Below are positions 8,484-17,653 of a DNA stretch of 64,000 bases, one piece after another. The notes beneath the pieces were generated by a model. That model was not told the origin of the DNA and did not search any database. It was given only the letters and a program-made list of their open reading frames with translations. The DNA comes from Magnetovibrio sp. PR-2 (lineage in GTDB: Bacteria; Pseudomonadota; Alphaproteobacteria; Rhodospirillales; Magnetovibrionaceae). The first letter of the stretch is position 1. Each line of letters starts with the position of its first letter. A program made the translations under genes and the position numbers. The stretch is taken from assembly GCF_036689815.1 (NCBI RefSeq), contig NZ_JBAHUR010000005.1, positions 233,501-297,500 of the forward strand, read 5' to 3'.

Positions 8484-8888
8484 ATGGATCTCAATAAACT
8501 GACACTGTTCGGAATGGTCAAAGGCCAGATGAATTGGCTGAACAAACGCCAGGAAGTCTTGGCGCAGAACGTCGCCAATGCCGATACGCCGGACTACAAA
8601 CCGCAAGATCTAAAACCCGTCAATTTCCGCGAAGTGATGCGTGACCAGCACAAGCGCGAAATGATGAACAGGATGTCCGGAACGGCTGTTGCGGGACTGG
8701 GCGGCAGCACGGCTTTTAAACCCGAATCTGAACGCGCGCCTTACGAAACCTCACCGGACGGCAACGCCGTGGTGCTGGAAGAGCAGATGGGCAAAATCGG
8801 TGAGACACAGATGAAATATTCCCTCGCCAATGAGCTTTATCGCAAGCATATCGGCATGATCAAAATTGCGTTGGGCAAACAACGTTAA
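8484..8888 (+). CDS. flgB: flagellar basal-body rod protein FlgB
   Basis: 134 residues, a proximal rod subunit exported by the flagellar type III system. The N-terminal rod motif is typical (LNKRQEVLAQNVANADTPDY), and the C-terminal helix ends in LYRKHIGMIKIALGKQR. A good Shine-Dalgarno sequence (AAGGCGGAG) precedes the ATG. It is the first gene of a rightward operon with flgC 33 bp downstream. Length is normal. Confidence 0.96.
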   Translation: MDLNKLTLFGMVKGQMNWLNKRQEVLAQNVANADTPDYKPQDLKPVNFREVMRDQHKREMMNRMSGTAVAGLGGSTAFKPESERAPYETSPDGNAVVLEEQMGKIGETQMKYSLANELYRKHIGMIKIALGKQR

Positions 8889-8921
8889 GGTTAAACGGGT
8901 CAAGTTAGACAGGTAGACGTT

Positions 8922-9332
8922 ATGGACGAACTTCTTAGAACGCTGCGTATTTCCGCCTCGGGCATGAAGGCTCAAGGCACGCGTTTGCGTGTTGTTTCAG
9001 AGAACGTCGCCAACGCCGATTCGCTGCCAACTCAGCCAGGCGAGCTGCCGTATCGGCGCAAAGTCGTCACGTTTAAGAACGAATTGGACAAAAGTATCGG
9101 CGTGAAAACCGTCGGTGTCGATCGCATTCAAAGCGACCGTTCAGATTTCCAGCGCCGTTACGATCCGGCCCACCCCGCAGCCGATGAAAACGGCTATGTC
9201 TTGGCGCCCAATGTTTCTTCTTTAGTGGAAATGATGGACATGCGCGAAGCCCAGCGGTCTTACGAAGCGAACTTGAACGTCATCAAATCGTCGAAGACGA
9301 TGCTTCAACAAACCATCGGTATTTTGCGCTAG
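8922..9332 (+). CDS. flgC: flagellar basal-body rod protein FlgC
   Basis: 136 residues, rod subunit. It carries the conserved N-terminal stretch ISASGMKAQGTRLRVVSENVANADS. The C-terminus has the shared rod/hook helix (MMDMREAQRSYEANLNVI) used for polymerisation. It lies between flgB and fliE in the usual order. No anomalies. Confidence 0.96.
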   Translation: MDELLRTLRISASGMKAQGTRLRVVSENVANADSLPTQPGELPYRRKVVTFKNELDKSIGVKTVGVDRIQSDRSDFQRRYDPAHPAADENGYVLAPNVSSLVEMMDMREAQRSYEANLNVIKSSKTMLQQTIGILR

Positions 9333-9368
9333 AGCGCGGAAAGTCTTGAAGTTACAGGAGTATAAGCC

Positions 9369-9701
9369 ATGCCTATCGATCCGAGCGTAAATATTGCGAA
9401 GGCTGCCGACCTGTACAGCCAGGCGCAAAAGTCCGGGATTACGACCAGCGAAATCCCAAACCAAAACACCGACGGGCCCAATCAAAGCCAGTTTTCGGGG
9501 TTGCTCTCAACGTATCTGGATCGTGCCAACGAGATCGGAAAACAAGGCGAAGCCATGTCCATCAAAGGCATTCAGGGCGAAGCCAACGTCTCCGATGTGG
9601 TCACGGCCGTGGCCGAAGCTGAAGTCACTTTGCAAACGGTTGTTGCGGTTCGCGACAAGGTCGTTGAAGCTTACAAAGAGATTCTCCGCATGCCCATTTG
9701 A
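9369..9701 (+). CDS. fliE: flagellar hook-basal body complex protein FliE
   Basis: 110 residues, the adaptor between the MS ring/export gate and the rod. The C-terminal half contains the family pattern (ANVSDVVTAVAEAEVTLQTVVAVRDKVVEAYKEILRMPI). AGGAG precedes the ATG. It lies downstream of flgC and upstream of fliQ, as in many alphaproteobacterial flagellar operons. Confidence 0.95.
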   Translation: MPIDPSVNIAKAADLYSQAQKSGITTSEIPNQNTDGPNQSQFSGLLSTYLDRANEIGKQGEAMSIKGIQGEANVSDVVTAVAEAEVTLQTVVAVRDKVVEAYKEILRMPI

Positions 9702-9775
9702 TCGGGCCTGACCGTTTTGGCCTGTGGTGTGCGGTGATTAAAGTAAGTTTCAGCCGGACGAGGCCTTGAAAAACC

Positions 9776-10039
9776 ATGACACAAGTCGATGTGCTAGAGA
9801 TCGCGCAAGGGGCGCTGTGGGTCATTTTGAAGGTCTCAGGGCCGATCATGATGGCTGGTCTTATGATCGGTTTGATCATTGCCTTGTTCCAAGCGCTGAC
9901 GACGATTCAGGAAATGACCCTGACATTTGTGCCGAAGATTATCGTCATTTTTGTCGCCATCGTCGTGTTTTTGCCGTTCATGATGACCGCGGTCATTGAA
10001 TTTTCCATGACGCTGTTTGACCGAATATCCCAAGGTTAG
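9776..10039 (+). CDS. fliQ: flagellar type III export protein FliQ
   Basis: 87 residues with two membrane helices. Family features include the gly-poor hydrophobic first helix, the central ALFQALTTIQEMTLTFVPKI motif and the second hydrophobic helix. It forms the export gate with FliP and FliR. Located 24 bp upstream of fliR. Confidence 0.96.
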   Translation: MTQVDVLEIAQGALWVILKVSGPIMMAGLMIGLIIALFQALTTIQEMTLTFVPKIIVIFVAIVVFLPFMMTAVIEFSMTLFDRISQG

Positions 10040-10062
10040 GGCCGGAAAGGTAACGCTAAGCG

Positions 10063-10821
10063 ATGCTCTCTCAGATCATCAACCTGAACCTGTTTGCGTT
10101 CTTGCTGGTGTTTTGCCGCGTCGGTGGCGCCATGTCCGTGATGCCAGGCTTTGGGGCTCAGCAGGTTCCGGCAACCGTGCGACTGACCTTTGCGTTGCTG
10201 ATCAGTTTTGTGCTGACCCCGGTTTTGTTGCCGCTTTTGCCCGGCGAACCGCCCAGTGTGTCGATTTTGTTTTTGCTCATCATCGCGGAGCTGTTGGTGG
10301 GCGTTTTTTTCGGTCTGATCCCTCGAATTTTTATGGGTGCCGTGCACACGTCCGGTACCATCATGGCCATGGTCGCGTCCATGGCCAATGCCTTTGCCCA
10401 AGACCCGATCTCGGAATCGCAAAGCTCTGTTTTGTCCACTTTTTTATCGACCACGGCTTTGACATTGATTTTCGTCACCAACACACACCATTTGATGTTG
10501 GCTGCCGTGGTGGACAGTTACGCCGTGTTCAATCCGACCGAAGCGCCGATTATTGGGGATATGACTTTCTACGTCGCCCAGCGCGTCGCAGACAGCTTTC
10601 GCATTGGATTGCAAATGGCTTCCCCCCTGGTGGTGTCGGGACTGGCCTATTATATCGTCTTGGGTATCATGGGGCGTTTGATGCCGCAGCTGCCTGTGTT
10701 TTTCTTCGGCATGCCCATACAAATCGCATTGCAGGTCTGGATTTTGATCCTGTCTTTGTCCGTTATGATGATGGTCTTCATGCGCTTTTTCGAAGACGGC
10801 CTTATCGCTTTCACTCTATAG
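10063..10821 (+). CDS. fliR: flagellar type III export protein FliR
   Basis: 252 residues, polytopic membrane protein of the export gate. It has the N-terminal FCRVGGAMSVMPGFGAQQVPATVRL motif and the family C-terminus with PQLPVFFFGMPIQIALQ. About six membrane helices. It is placed between fliQ and flhB; the flhB start is 33 bp downstream with AGGAG before it. Confidence 0.96.
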   Translation: MLSQIINLNLFAFLLVFCRVGGAMSVMPGFGAQQVPATVRLTFALLISFVLTPVLLPLLPGEPPSVSILFLLIIAELLVGVFFGLIPRIFMGAVHTSGTIMAMVASMANAFAQDPISESQSSVLSTFLSTTALTLIFVTNTHHLMLAAVVDSYAVFNPTEAPIIGDMTFYVAQRVADSFRIGLQMASPLVVSGLAYYIVLGIMGRLMPQLPVFFFGMPIQIALQVWILILSLSVMMMVFMRFFEDGLIAFTL

Positions 10822-10854
10822 CCGCAAAGCGGGGAAAGGAATAATAGGAGCGCC

Positions 10855-11946
10855 ATGGCGGACGAAGACGACTCACAAAAGACAGAAGACCCGACAGACC
10901 GAAAACTATCGAAAGCACGCGATAAGGGACAAGTCGGGGTCTCTCAAGAAGTAAAGAACTGGGGTGTGTTGCTGGGCAGTGCGGCGATGCTTGCTCTGAT
11001 GGCACCTTGGATGATGGAACGCACGCTGATCTTTAACCAAGGCATTTTGTCGCATGTGGAAGACGTCAACGTCTCCCTTGGGATGATTTCCGGCTTCATG
11101 GCCGAGATCTTGATCGAAATGGGCATCACCGTCGCACCTGCTTTTGCGACCTTGATCGTCTTGGCGATTGTTGCCAGCGTGGCGCAAACGGGGTTCTTGG
11201 TGGCGCCGTCGAAATTGATGCCGCAGGTCAGCAACATCTCGGTGATGAAGGGCGTAAAGCGGATGTTTTCCGCACGTTCGCTTGTCGAATTTTTAAAAGG
11301 CCTGTTTAAGCTCACCGTTATTGGCACCATCTCATTTTTTATGGCCGTTCCGTGGATGACCGATGTCACGTTGATGCCGGACATGGACTTGCTGCTTATT
11401 TTGGACCGCATATATGTCGTTTCGTTAAGCATTTCCGCAGGCGCTTTGTTTGTCATGTTCGTCGTCTCGGTGATCGATTTTGCCTATCAAAAATTCGAAT
11501 TCACCAAATCGATGAAAATGAGCCGCCAAGAGATTAAGGACGAACACAAAGACACCGAGGGCGACCCGCAAATTAAAGCGCGGATTCGCAAGCTTAGGAT
11601 GGAACGCGCCCAACAACGGATGATGTCCAATATCCCCAATGCAGATGTGGTGGTTACCAACCCGACGCACTATGCTGTAGCCCTGGAATACAAGATGGAT
11701 GCCATGGGCGCGCCGAAGTTGGTTGCAAAAGGTGTGGATTCTCTGGCATTTAGGATCAGGGAAGTGGCCGAAGAACATGACGTGCCCATCGTCGAAAACC
11801 CACCACTGGCCCGCGCGCTCTATGCGGCGGTGGAAATTGACGAAGAGATTCCTGTAGAACACTACCAAGCCGTAGCCGAAGTTATCGGTTACGTTATGGG
11901 CTTGAAAGGAAATGGACCAGGTGGCGGCGGACAAACCATCAACTGA
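10855..11946 (+). CDS. flhB: flagellar export switch protein FlhB
   Basis: 363 residues. A membrane domain of four helices spans about 30-210 and is followed by the cytoplasmic switch domain. The autocleavage motif NPTH is at residues 269-272, inside VVVTNPTHYAVALEY. The start (DDSQKTEDPTDRKLSKARDKGQVGVSQE) is classic for FlhB. Its 3' end overlaps the next gene (cckA) by 35 bp in another frame. A second gene in the window (7882-8223) duplicates only the post-cleavage domain. Confidence 0.97.
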   Translation: MADEDDSQKTEDPTDRKLSKARDKGQVGVSQEVKNWGVLLGSAAMLALMAPWMMERTLIFNQGILSHVEDVNVSLGMISGFMAEILIEMGITVAPAFATLIVLAIVASVAQTGFLVAPSKLMPQVSNISVMKGVKRMFSARSLVEFLKGLFKLTVIGTISFFMAVPWMTDVTLMPDMDLLLILDRIYVVSLSISAGALFVMFVVSVIDFAYQKFEFTKSMKMSRQEIKDEHKDTEGDPQIKARIRKLRMERAQQRMMSNIPNADVVVTNPTHYAVALEYKMDAMGAPKLVAKGVDSLAFRIREVAEEHDVPIVENPPLARALYAAVEIDEEIPVEHYQAVAEVIGYVMGLKGNGPGGGGQTIN

Positions 11947-14812
11947 CGAGGCAACCGTGAAAGCGGGTGGATTGGATGATCTGCCCACCATGGAAGACTT
12001 GCGCGCGCACATGGCCGCCAATTCTGAGCTGCCCCAGCCAGAGCACAAGACATCGCCCGAACCTGAACCAAAGCCTGCTTTAGTACCGGACGTGGGGCTT
12101 GGCGAACGCGAGCCAGAGTTAGATTTACCTCCACCGCCGACGGCTGCAGACAAGGGGCAAAAACCGCCACCGTACCTGACGCGCGGCGGGCCATTGAAGG
12201 AAGAGTTAGGCCCCAGCGACGGCGCAAAAATCAAATCGGATAGTTTCCGTCCGTCACGCGGCCCGAACCCGGCGTGGTTCGCCGTGCCTGCCGCGTTGGC
12301 AGGGGCTGCGACTTGGGCTTTGGGGGCAGGGGTTTTGCCGGGTGGTTCTGGGCTGCTGAGCACGACGGCATTGACGCTCAGCGGGGCGCTGGCCGTGTTG
12401 ACGGCGTGGTCCATTGGGCGTCGTACCCGCACGGATGAAGAAGAACGCTTGGTCTATATGGCCGCAGGCGAAACCGGTGATCCGTTGATGTTGAGCGATG
12501 ACAAAGGGCGGGTTCTGTACGCCAATGAAGCCATGCGCGCCCTGTTTCATCCCAGTGCCATCGCAGAGGTTCCCAACGCCATTCGCTTTTCCGAACAAGA
12601 CAGTGAAAGCCCAACTGTGATCCGGCGCATGTTGAGCGCGGCGAGCGGCGGCGCCAAGGACCGCGCAGAGCTGCCCTTGATGCAAGGCGGCGGGATCATC
12701 TGGCTGAGTTTCAGCGCCAAGCCCACCGGTAAGCCTGGCAGCGGCATTGTGGCGTGGTCGGCGCGCGATGTCACGGCGCGCCGGGAATTGGACCAGGTGC
12801 GTTCGACCGAGGAAGCCTTGCTGGCGGACTTGCTGGACAATTTGCCCGTAGGCTTTTTCTCGGTCGATGGTACGGGGCGGATGGTCTACGCCAACGACAC
12901 ACTGTGTTCGTGGCTGGGTGTGAGCTTAAGCCAAATTCGCGACAAAAATTTGGGCTTTGCTGAATTCGTCACGGAATTGGTCCCCAACGACAGTGAAGAT
13001 GACGACGGCGACAATGGCCAAGTCACGTTGAAGCCGCTGCACCGTGGGGAAACGTTCAAAGCGTTCTTGCTGCAATCGGGGCGCATTAATGATGACGGCG
13101 ATCTGCTCTATACGCGCTCCATTGTGGTGCGTGATTTGGTGCGCAAGCAACCGCCGCCGGAAACGGCTGTGGTCGCGCATCCGGGTGCAGACGAAGACAT
13201 TTCCGATATTGCCCGACGTCTCTACTGGCTGTTCGACGAAGCCCCCGTCGCCATCGCCATGTTGGACATGAAGGCCAACATCACCGACTGCAACGGGGCG
13301 TTCTTAAAAATGTTGGGCTTGCACAAAGACGACGTGCAGGGCAGACCGCTGACCGACCGCTTGACCCGCGAAGACCGGGGCGACGTGGGGGGGCAGCTGT
13401 CCAAAGTCGTGATGGGCATCTTGCGCGCCGCACATATCGAAGTCCGGATGCCGGCCCCCGGTGGACGCGAAGTGACGGCGTCCTTGTTTGCTTCGCGCAT
13501 GGAAGACGCCTTTGGCGAGGTCACAGGACTGCTTTTGCACTTCATCGACACCACCGAACAAAAGCATTTGGAAGTCCAGTTCGCGCAATCGCAAAAAATG
13601 CAGTCCATCGGCCAGTTGGCAGGGGGCATCGCGCATGACTTCAACAACTTGCTCACCGCGATGATTGGGTTCTCGGATTTACTGCTGACCCGCCATGGTC
13701 CGGAAGATCCGTCGTTTAACGACATCAACCAAATCCGCCAAAACGCGGTGCGTGCAACATCGTTGGTGCGCCAATTGTTGGCGTTTTCGCGCAAGCAAAC
13801 CTTGGAACCCCAGGTGATCGAGGCGAAAGAGAAGTTGTCCGACCTCTCCGAAGTCATGAGCCGTTTGATCGGGCCGACCATTGAGCTCAACATCGAACAT
13901 TCGCGCGATCTGTGGCCCATTCGTGTGGACCCAACCCAGTTTGATCAGGTCATTTTGAACTTAGCCGTGAACGCGCGCGACGCCATGCCGGGCGGTGGGA
14001 CGCTGACCATCCGCACGTCGAACCTTGTGTTTGAGGAACCGACCCAGCGCGGTCTTGAGCACGTTCCGGCAGGCGAATATGTGACCATTGACGTGATCGA
14101 TACGGGCGAAGGCATCCGTAAAGAAGACCTTGGGCGCATTTTTGAGCCGTTCTTTTCCACCAAAGAGGTGGGCGAGGGCACAGGCCTGGGCCTGTCCACG
14201 GTTTATGGCATCGTGCACCAGACGGGCGGGCATATTTTTGTCGACAGTGCGCCGGGTGAGGGGGCTGCGTTTACCGTGTGTCTGCCCCGTTTTGACGAAA
14301 GCCGCGGCACACCGCAGGTGGTTGACGCCGATCCCCAGACCCCAGATCCCCAGACCCAAGACCCTGAGCCCCAAACGCCGGAGCCTGCTGAACAACCGGG
14401 CCTTATGTCCGAGCGCGACAGCGGCGACGAAGCGGATTTGACCGGCGACGGCACCATTTTGCTGGTCGAAGACGAAGACGCTGTGCGCATGTTTGGTGCC
14501 CGCGCCCTGCGCAACAAGGGCTACACCGTGCTGGAAGCCGAAAACGGCGAAGAAGCCTTGGAAGTCATCAACGGAACCGAAGAAGAGATCGATCTGATCG
14601 TCACCGACGTGGTCATGCCCGGTATGGACGGCCACACCTTGGTGCAGTTCGTGCGCCAAGAAATTCCGGATATGAAGGTGATCTTGATCTCCGGCTTTGC
14701 CGAAAACGTGATCCCCGGTGGGATTGATGAAAACGCAGGCTTCGCGTTTCTGCCCAAACCCTTCTCGCTCAAAGACTTAGCAGCAAAGGTCAAATCCGTG
14801 TTGGCCGAATAA
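11912..14812 (+). CDS. cckA: CckA-type hybrid sensor histidine kinase
   Basis: 966 residues. A Pro-rich cytoplasmic N-terminus (1-110) is followed by two close membrane helices (about 112-170). Then come three PAS-like regions (about 185-300, 305-415, 440-560), a HisKA domain with phospho-acceptor His575 in GGIAHDFNNLLTAMIGFSDL, an HATPase domain (motifs DTGEGI and GTGLGLSTV), an acidic/Pro linker and a receiver domain with Asp899 in VTDVVMPGMDG. The HisKA and receiver sequences are the ones seen in CckA, the bifunctional kinase/phosphatase that feeds ChpT and CtrA and controls cell cycle or flagellar genes in alphaproteobacteria. The start overlaps flhB by 35 bp, suggesting coupling. No ctrA or chpT is in the window. 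Confidence 0.9.
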   Translation: MDQVAADKPSTDEATVKAGGLDDLPTMEDLRAHMAANSELPQPEHKTSPEPEPKPALVPDVGLGEREPELDLPPPPTAADKGQKPPPYLTRGGPLKEELGPSDGAKIKSDSFRPSRGPNPAWFAVPAALAGAATWALGAGVLPGGSGLLSTTALTLSGALAVLTAWSIGRRTRTDEEERLVYMAAGETGDPLMLSDDKGRVLYANEAMRALFHPSAIAEVPNAIRFSEQDSESPTVIRRMLSAASGGAKDRAELPLMQGGGIIWLSFSAKPTGKPGSGIVAWSARDVTARRELDQVRSTEEALLADLLDNLPVGFFSVDGTGRMVYANDTLCSWLGVSLSQIRDKNLGFAEFVTELVPNDSEDDDGDNGQVTLKPLHRGETFKAFLLQSGRINDDGDLLYTRSIVVRDLVRKQPPPETAVVAHPGADEDISDIARRLYWLFDEAPVAIAMLDMKANITDCNGAFLKMLGLHKDDVQGRPLTDRLTREDRGDVGGQLSKVVMGILRAAHIEVRMPAPGGREVTASLFASRMEDAFGEVTGLLLHFIDTTEQKHLEVQFAQSQKMQSIGQLAGGIAHDFNNLLTAMIGFSDLLLTRHGPEDPSFNDINQIRQNAVRATSLVRQLLAFSRKQTLEPQVIEAKEKLSDLSEVMSRLIGPTIELNIEHSRDLWPIRVDPTQFDQVILNLAVNARDAMPGGGTLTIRTSNLVFEEPTQRGLEHVPAGEYVTIDVIDTGEGIRKEDLGRIFEPFFSTKEVGEGTGLGLSTVYGIVHQTGGHIFVDSAPGEGAAFTVCLPRFDESRGTPQVVDADPQTPDPQTQDPEPQTPEPAEQPGLMSERDSGDEADLTGDGTILLVEDEDAVRMFGARALRNKGYTVLEAENGEEALEVINGTEEEIDLIVTDVVMPGMDGHTLVQFVRQEIPDMKVILISGFAENVIPGGIDENAGFAFLPKPFSLKDLAAKVKSVLAE

Positions 14813-14818
14813 TCCGCC

Positions 14819-15241
14819 TTACCACGGTAATTCAGGTTGGCACGGCAGGGGGGTGCCGTAGGAATTGTCGATGGAACAGAGCCACTTTCCTGTATTTGGC
14901 CCCTCTTTTTGCAGCTTAAAAATGTAGGTCGATAGCCGCTGTTCGCTATGGGGGCTGCCGTCGGCCATGGTGGCGTTGACGGTGGTGAGTGTGGTGGCCA
15001 AGGCCATGTTGCTTTCCACCAAGACCTTCAGGTCGGTTTGGCTGACCTGTAGGGTGTGATTGAAGTACGCGGCGATGAGCTCCAGCGTCGTGCGAATGTC
15101 GGCCTTGCCCTTTACGGGTTGGCCCTCATGGACCATCAGCACCGCATCGTCGGTGAAGCACGCAATCACCCCGTCAATATCGCCCCGGTTCAACGCGGCC
15201 CCGGCTGTGTCCAGCACGGCTTTGATATCTTGCTTGCTCAC
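14819..15241 (-). CDS. SnoaL/DUF4440-like (NTF2 fold) protein
   Basis: 140 residues from the GTG at 15241, which has AAAGGGG upstream; a longer ORF to 15355 lacks support. The pattern is that of small NTF2-like proteins: an N-terminal helix (ALNRGDIDGVIACFTDDAVLMVHEG), GKADIRTTLE and a C-terminal beta sheet (STYIFKLQKEG...WLCSIDNSYGTP). Such proteins may be isomerases, hydrolases or merely ligand binders; the substrate cannot be told. Convergent with cckA, six bases apart. Confidence 0.8.
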   Translation of the reverse strand: MSKQDIKAVLDTAGAALNRGDIDGVIACFTDDAVLMVHEGQPVKGKADIRTTLELIAAYFNHTLQVSQTDLKVLVESNMALATTLTTVNATMADGSPHSEQRLSTYIFKLQKEGPNTGKWLCSIDNSYGTPLPCQPELPW

Positions 15242-15412
15242 GGCGCGCGCCCCTTTCTTCTCTATGACGCACAAAGACAGGCTTTGTGCCGGACGGTATT
15301 GAGAAAAAAGACAAAGCCCACACTCAAAACAGGGCTTTTGGCCCCGGTTTTGCAACGACCGCGCAGATATTCATTTTTGTCGCCTGTGCGACAATCATCA
15401 GCGAGGATTGAG

Positions 15413-15973
15413 ATGTTACTGGAAACCTATAAAGAAAACGAATTATTCAGCCTTACCAACGTGTTAGGCGAGCCGAGCTCCGGCAAGGAAGCGTTTCGCG
15501 GCGATTTGGTGATTGAGCTGGGCGACATGCATGAAAGCTCACAAACCCGCAACCCGCCGAAAAAAGTTCTGGAGCAAGCCGTGCTGTTCATTGACGGCGG
15601 CAAGATTTCCTTCATGGCCGGTTACTTGGTCGACATCGCGTTGTTGGGCGATCTGGTGGAAAAATTCAGCAGCGATTTCGCCGATGACATGACCGCCGTG
15701 GTCTACGTCTTCAACATCGACGCCCCTATGCAGGTTGAAGTGGGCTCGGTCACCTTTTCCGTTATTCCCATGACCCAAGGTTTGGTGTGGAACGAGCTTT
15801 TGGACTTGGTCTATCTGGACAAATCCGATCTCAAAGGCCAAAGCCCGGAAGAAAAAGTCGAAACCGTGGCTGATGCTCGCGCTGAAGTGAAAGCCAAAGG
15901 CGACATCCTGGACGTCGTCGCAGCTGCTGCTAAATCCAACGGTGCGGTGCGCGAATTGGACGGCCCAGTGTAA
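15413..15973 (+). CDS. hypothetical protein, conserved-looking, unknown function
   Basis: 186 residues from the ATG at 15413, preceded by GAGG at six bases; in-frame codons further upstream are not supported. The protein is acidic with alternating beta/hydrophobic strands and ends in an Ala-rich helix. No signal peptide, no Cys cluster, no catalytic motif recognised. It stands alone, followed by an intrinsic terminator. Divergently arranged with the NTF2-like gene. Confidence 0.7.
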   Translation: MLLETYKENELFSLTNVLGEPSSGKEAFRGDLVIELGDMHESSQTRNPPKKVLEQAVLFIDGGKISFMAGYLVDIALLGDLVEKFSSDFADDMTAVVYVFNIDAPMQVEVGSVTFSVIPMTQGLVWNELLDLVYLDKSDLKGQSPEEKVETVADARAEVKAKGDILDVVAAAAKSNGAVRELDGPV

Positions 15974-15993
15974 GCTAAGCTTCGCAAATCTCT

Positions 15994-16025
15994 AAAAAAG
16001 CGGGGCAGTTGCTCCGCTTTTTTTG
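15994..16025 (+). terminator. intrinsic terminator
   Basis: AAAGCGG(GG)CA pairs with TG(CTC)CGCTTT, followed by a run of seven T. It ends the transcript of the 15413-15973 gene. Confidence 0.8.
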
Positions 16026-16118
16026 TCTCTATATAAATCATACTAACCAGGGACACATAGACATACAGGGACATGTTCGCTACTCTAGAGGTCAAGTTTC
16101 TGGGCAGAGGGAAATATT

Positions 16119-16784
16119 ATGGCTCGATTGGCACGCGTGGTGGTCCCCGGGGCACCACACCACATCATTCAACGCGGCGTAAACGACGAACAGGTCTTTA
16201 TGAGTGATGACGACTACAAGCTCTATATCGAACTGATGAGCGAATGGTGCGCAAAGCACAAGGTCAAGGTCTTGGCCTATGCCTTGATGCCCAACCAAGT
16301 GCAATTGGTTGTGGTCCCCAAAACCGCGAACGGCTTGGCGCGCGCCATCGGCGAAGCGCACCGGCGCTATGCCCGCACCGTCAACACCCGCGAAAATTGG
16401 GCCGGGTATCTGTGGCATGGACGCTTTCAGTCTTATCCGCTGGACACTGCCCACACGCTGCCCGCCTGCGCCTACGTGGAACGCCGCCCGCAGGCCACAG
16501 GTGCCGCCAAAACCGCGCGCACCTACAAATGGTCCAGCGCCAAGGCACACTTGAACGGCAAAGACGACGCCCTGGTCACCGTGGCACCCATGCTCAAAAA
16601 AGCCAAAGGCGGCTGGGGTGACGTGATCAAAGGCAAGGATGATGCGGACATGGCGAAAGCCCTGGAAAGCCACCTTTCTACCGGGCGCCCGCTCGGCAGC
16701 GACAAGTTCTTGGACAAAGTCGAAGCCCAGCTCGGCCGTACCCTGCGCCCGCAAAAGCGGGGGAGGAAGCCGAAGAAGGGGTGA
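16119..16784 (+). CDS. RAYT/Y1_Tnp family protein with altered HUH motif
   Basis: 221 residues homologous to REP-associated tyrosine transposases (IS200-like fold). The N-terminus (MARLARVVVPGAPHHIIQRG) and the region around the catalytic Tyr (HRRYARTVN, Tyr84) are typical. The metal-binding HxH after the third strand, which reads MTNHVHL in the other copy (58659-59381, residues His60 and His62), is MPNQVQL here, so both His are Gln at the same positions. The C-terminus is long and basic (ends RPQKRGRKPKKG). I infer loss of nicking activity and perhaps retention as a DNA-binding protein. No terminal repeats of the second element are visible around it. Confidence 0.88.
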   Translation: MARLARVVVPGAPHHIIQRGVNDEQVFMSDDDYKLYIELMSEWCAKHKVKVLAYALMPNQVQLVVVPKTANGLARAIGEAHRRYARTVNTRENWAGYLWHGRFQSYPLDTAHTLPACAYVERRPQATGAAKTARTYKWSSAKAHLNGKDDALVTVAPMLKKAKGGWGDVIKGKDDADMAKALESHLSTGRPLGSDKFLDKVEAQLGRTLRPQKRGRKPKKG

Positions 16785-16786
16785 GG

Positions 16787-17653
16787 TTAGCCCAGGGTGG
16801 AGGCTTCTCTTTCTTCCCACGTTTCAAGGACAAACAGCGACAAAGTGTGCGCTGCGTGGACAGCTAAGCGTGCGTGCCTTGGTGTAACTTTATACCTCTT
16901 CTGACCTTCTTGAGGTTCTGTGCGACCATGCGCGCCGCCTGCGTGGGTCCTAAATGCTCCTATACCACCAGCAATGTTGTAGAGACCCGATAGAATTTTT
17001 TTGAGATCATTATCTTCCATTTGAGATGGGTCAAGCCCTAGCGATTTTGCAGTCGCATTCCATAAGGGCATAATGCTTTGCTCTTTCGGCAGGTCATCGC
17101 CAGTTCTAGTTAGATAGAATTTGCATATGCTTTCCAAAATTGCACATGCGGCATCTACAGCTTGTCTCGGTTGTAGCTCAATGCTTGCAACCGCACGATC
17201 ATATTCTTCTTTGACGGTCTCAATGGGTCTTTCTTGAAGGCGTTCTTCAAGAGACAGGCTGGCACCAGTGACACCGCCACGAATAATTAACCCACCGCGA
17301 CGGTATTGCAGGCCTTCTTGCGAGAAGGCTTTGATCAAATCGTTCTGGTGGGATTTAACTTCATCCCATCGCTCATTGTTGACCTGGTAACCCCAAGAGG
17401 TGCTGTTTAGGGAGTCGTCTGATGGAATAGGTTGATCCATAAACTCTGCAATTGCTTGACCTAAGTTATCAATTGGTTTGGTGTTTAATGAATTAGCGTC
17501 CCTTAACCACTGCATAACTTTAGTGGGCTTACTTCCAGTAGGAACATCTTCTGGAAAACCAGCCGATAAAAACAACATGTCTATTTGGTCATGTGTGTAT
17601 TCAGATGACACAATACGAGCTACGGTACCAATAAGAGAGGGGGGAATCTTCAT
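16787..17653 (-). CDS. Abi_C-type (abortive-infection-like C-terminal) protein
   Basis: 288 residues. The N-terminal half is a helical region of unknown role. The C-terminal half (about 145-285) has the Abi_C pattern: AVDAACAILESICKFYLTRTGDDLP, a central helix, then IGAFRTHAGGAHGRTE and a final helix (ARLAVHAAHTLSLFVLET). Abi_C domains occur in putative phage-defence genes, but the molecular activity is unknown. The gene is more AT-rich than its neighbours and ends three bases from the RAYT-like gene (convergent). An upstream GTG frame (17650-17841, 63 codons) overlaps its ATG by four bases but has no ribosome-binding site. Confidence 0.75.
   Translation of the reverse strand: MKIPPSLIGTVARIVSSEYTHDQIDMLFLSAGFPEDVPTGSKPTKVMQWLRDANSLNTKPIDNLGQAIAEFMDQPIPSDDSLNSTSWGYQVNNERWDEVKSHQNDLIKAFSQEGLQYRRGGLIIRGGVTGASLSLEERLQERPIETVKEEYDRAVASIELQPRQAVDAACAILESICKFYLTRTGDDLPKEQSIMPLWNATAKSLGLDPSQMEDNDLKKILSGLYNIAGGIGAFRTHAGGAHGRTEPQEGQKRYKVTPRHARLAVHAAHTLSLFVLETWEEREASTLG

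Noticed and set aside
16020-16118. Terminal repeats of the 58.6-kb element around the first RAYT gene
   Set aside because: The GGGGTCAGAG-type motif is absent; only weak GGGACA repetitions (16050-16075) are present.
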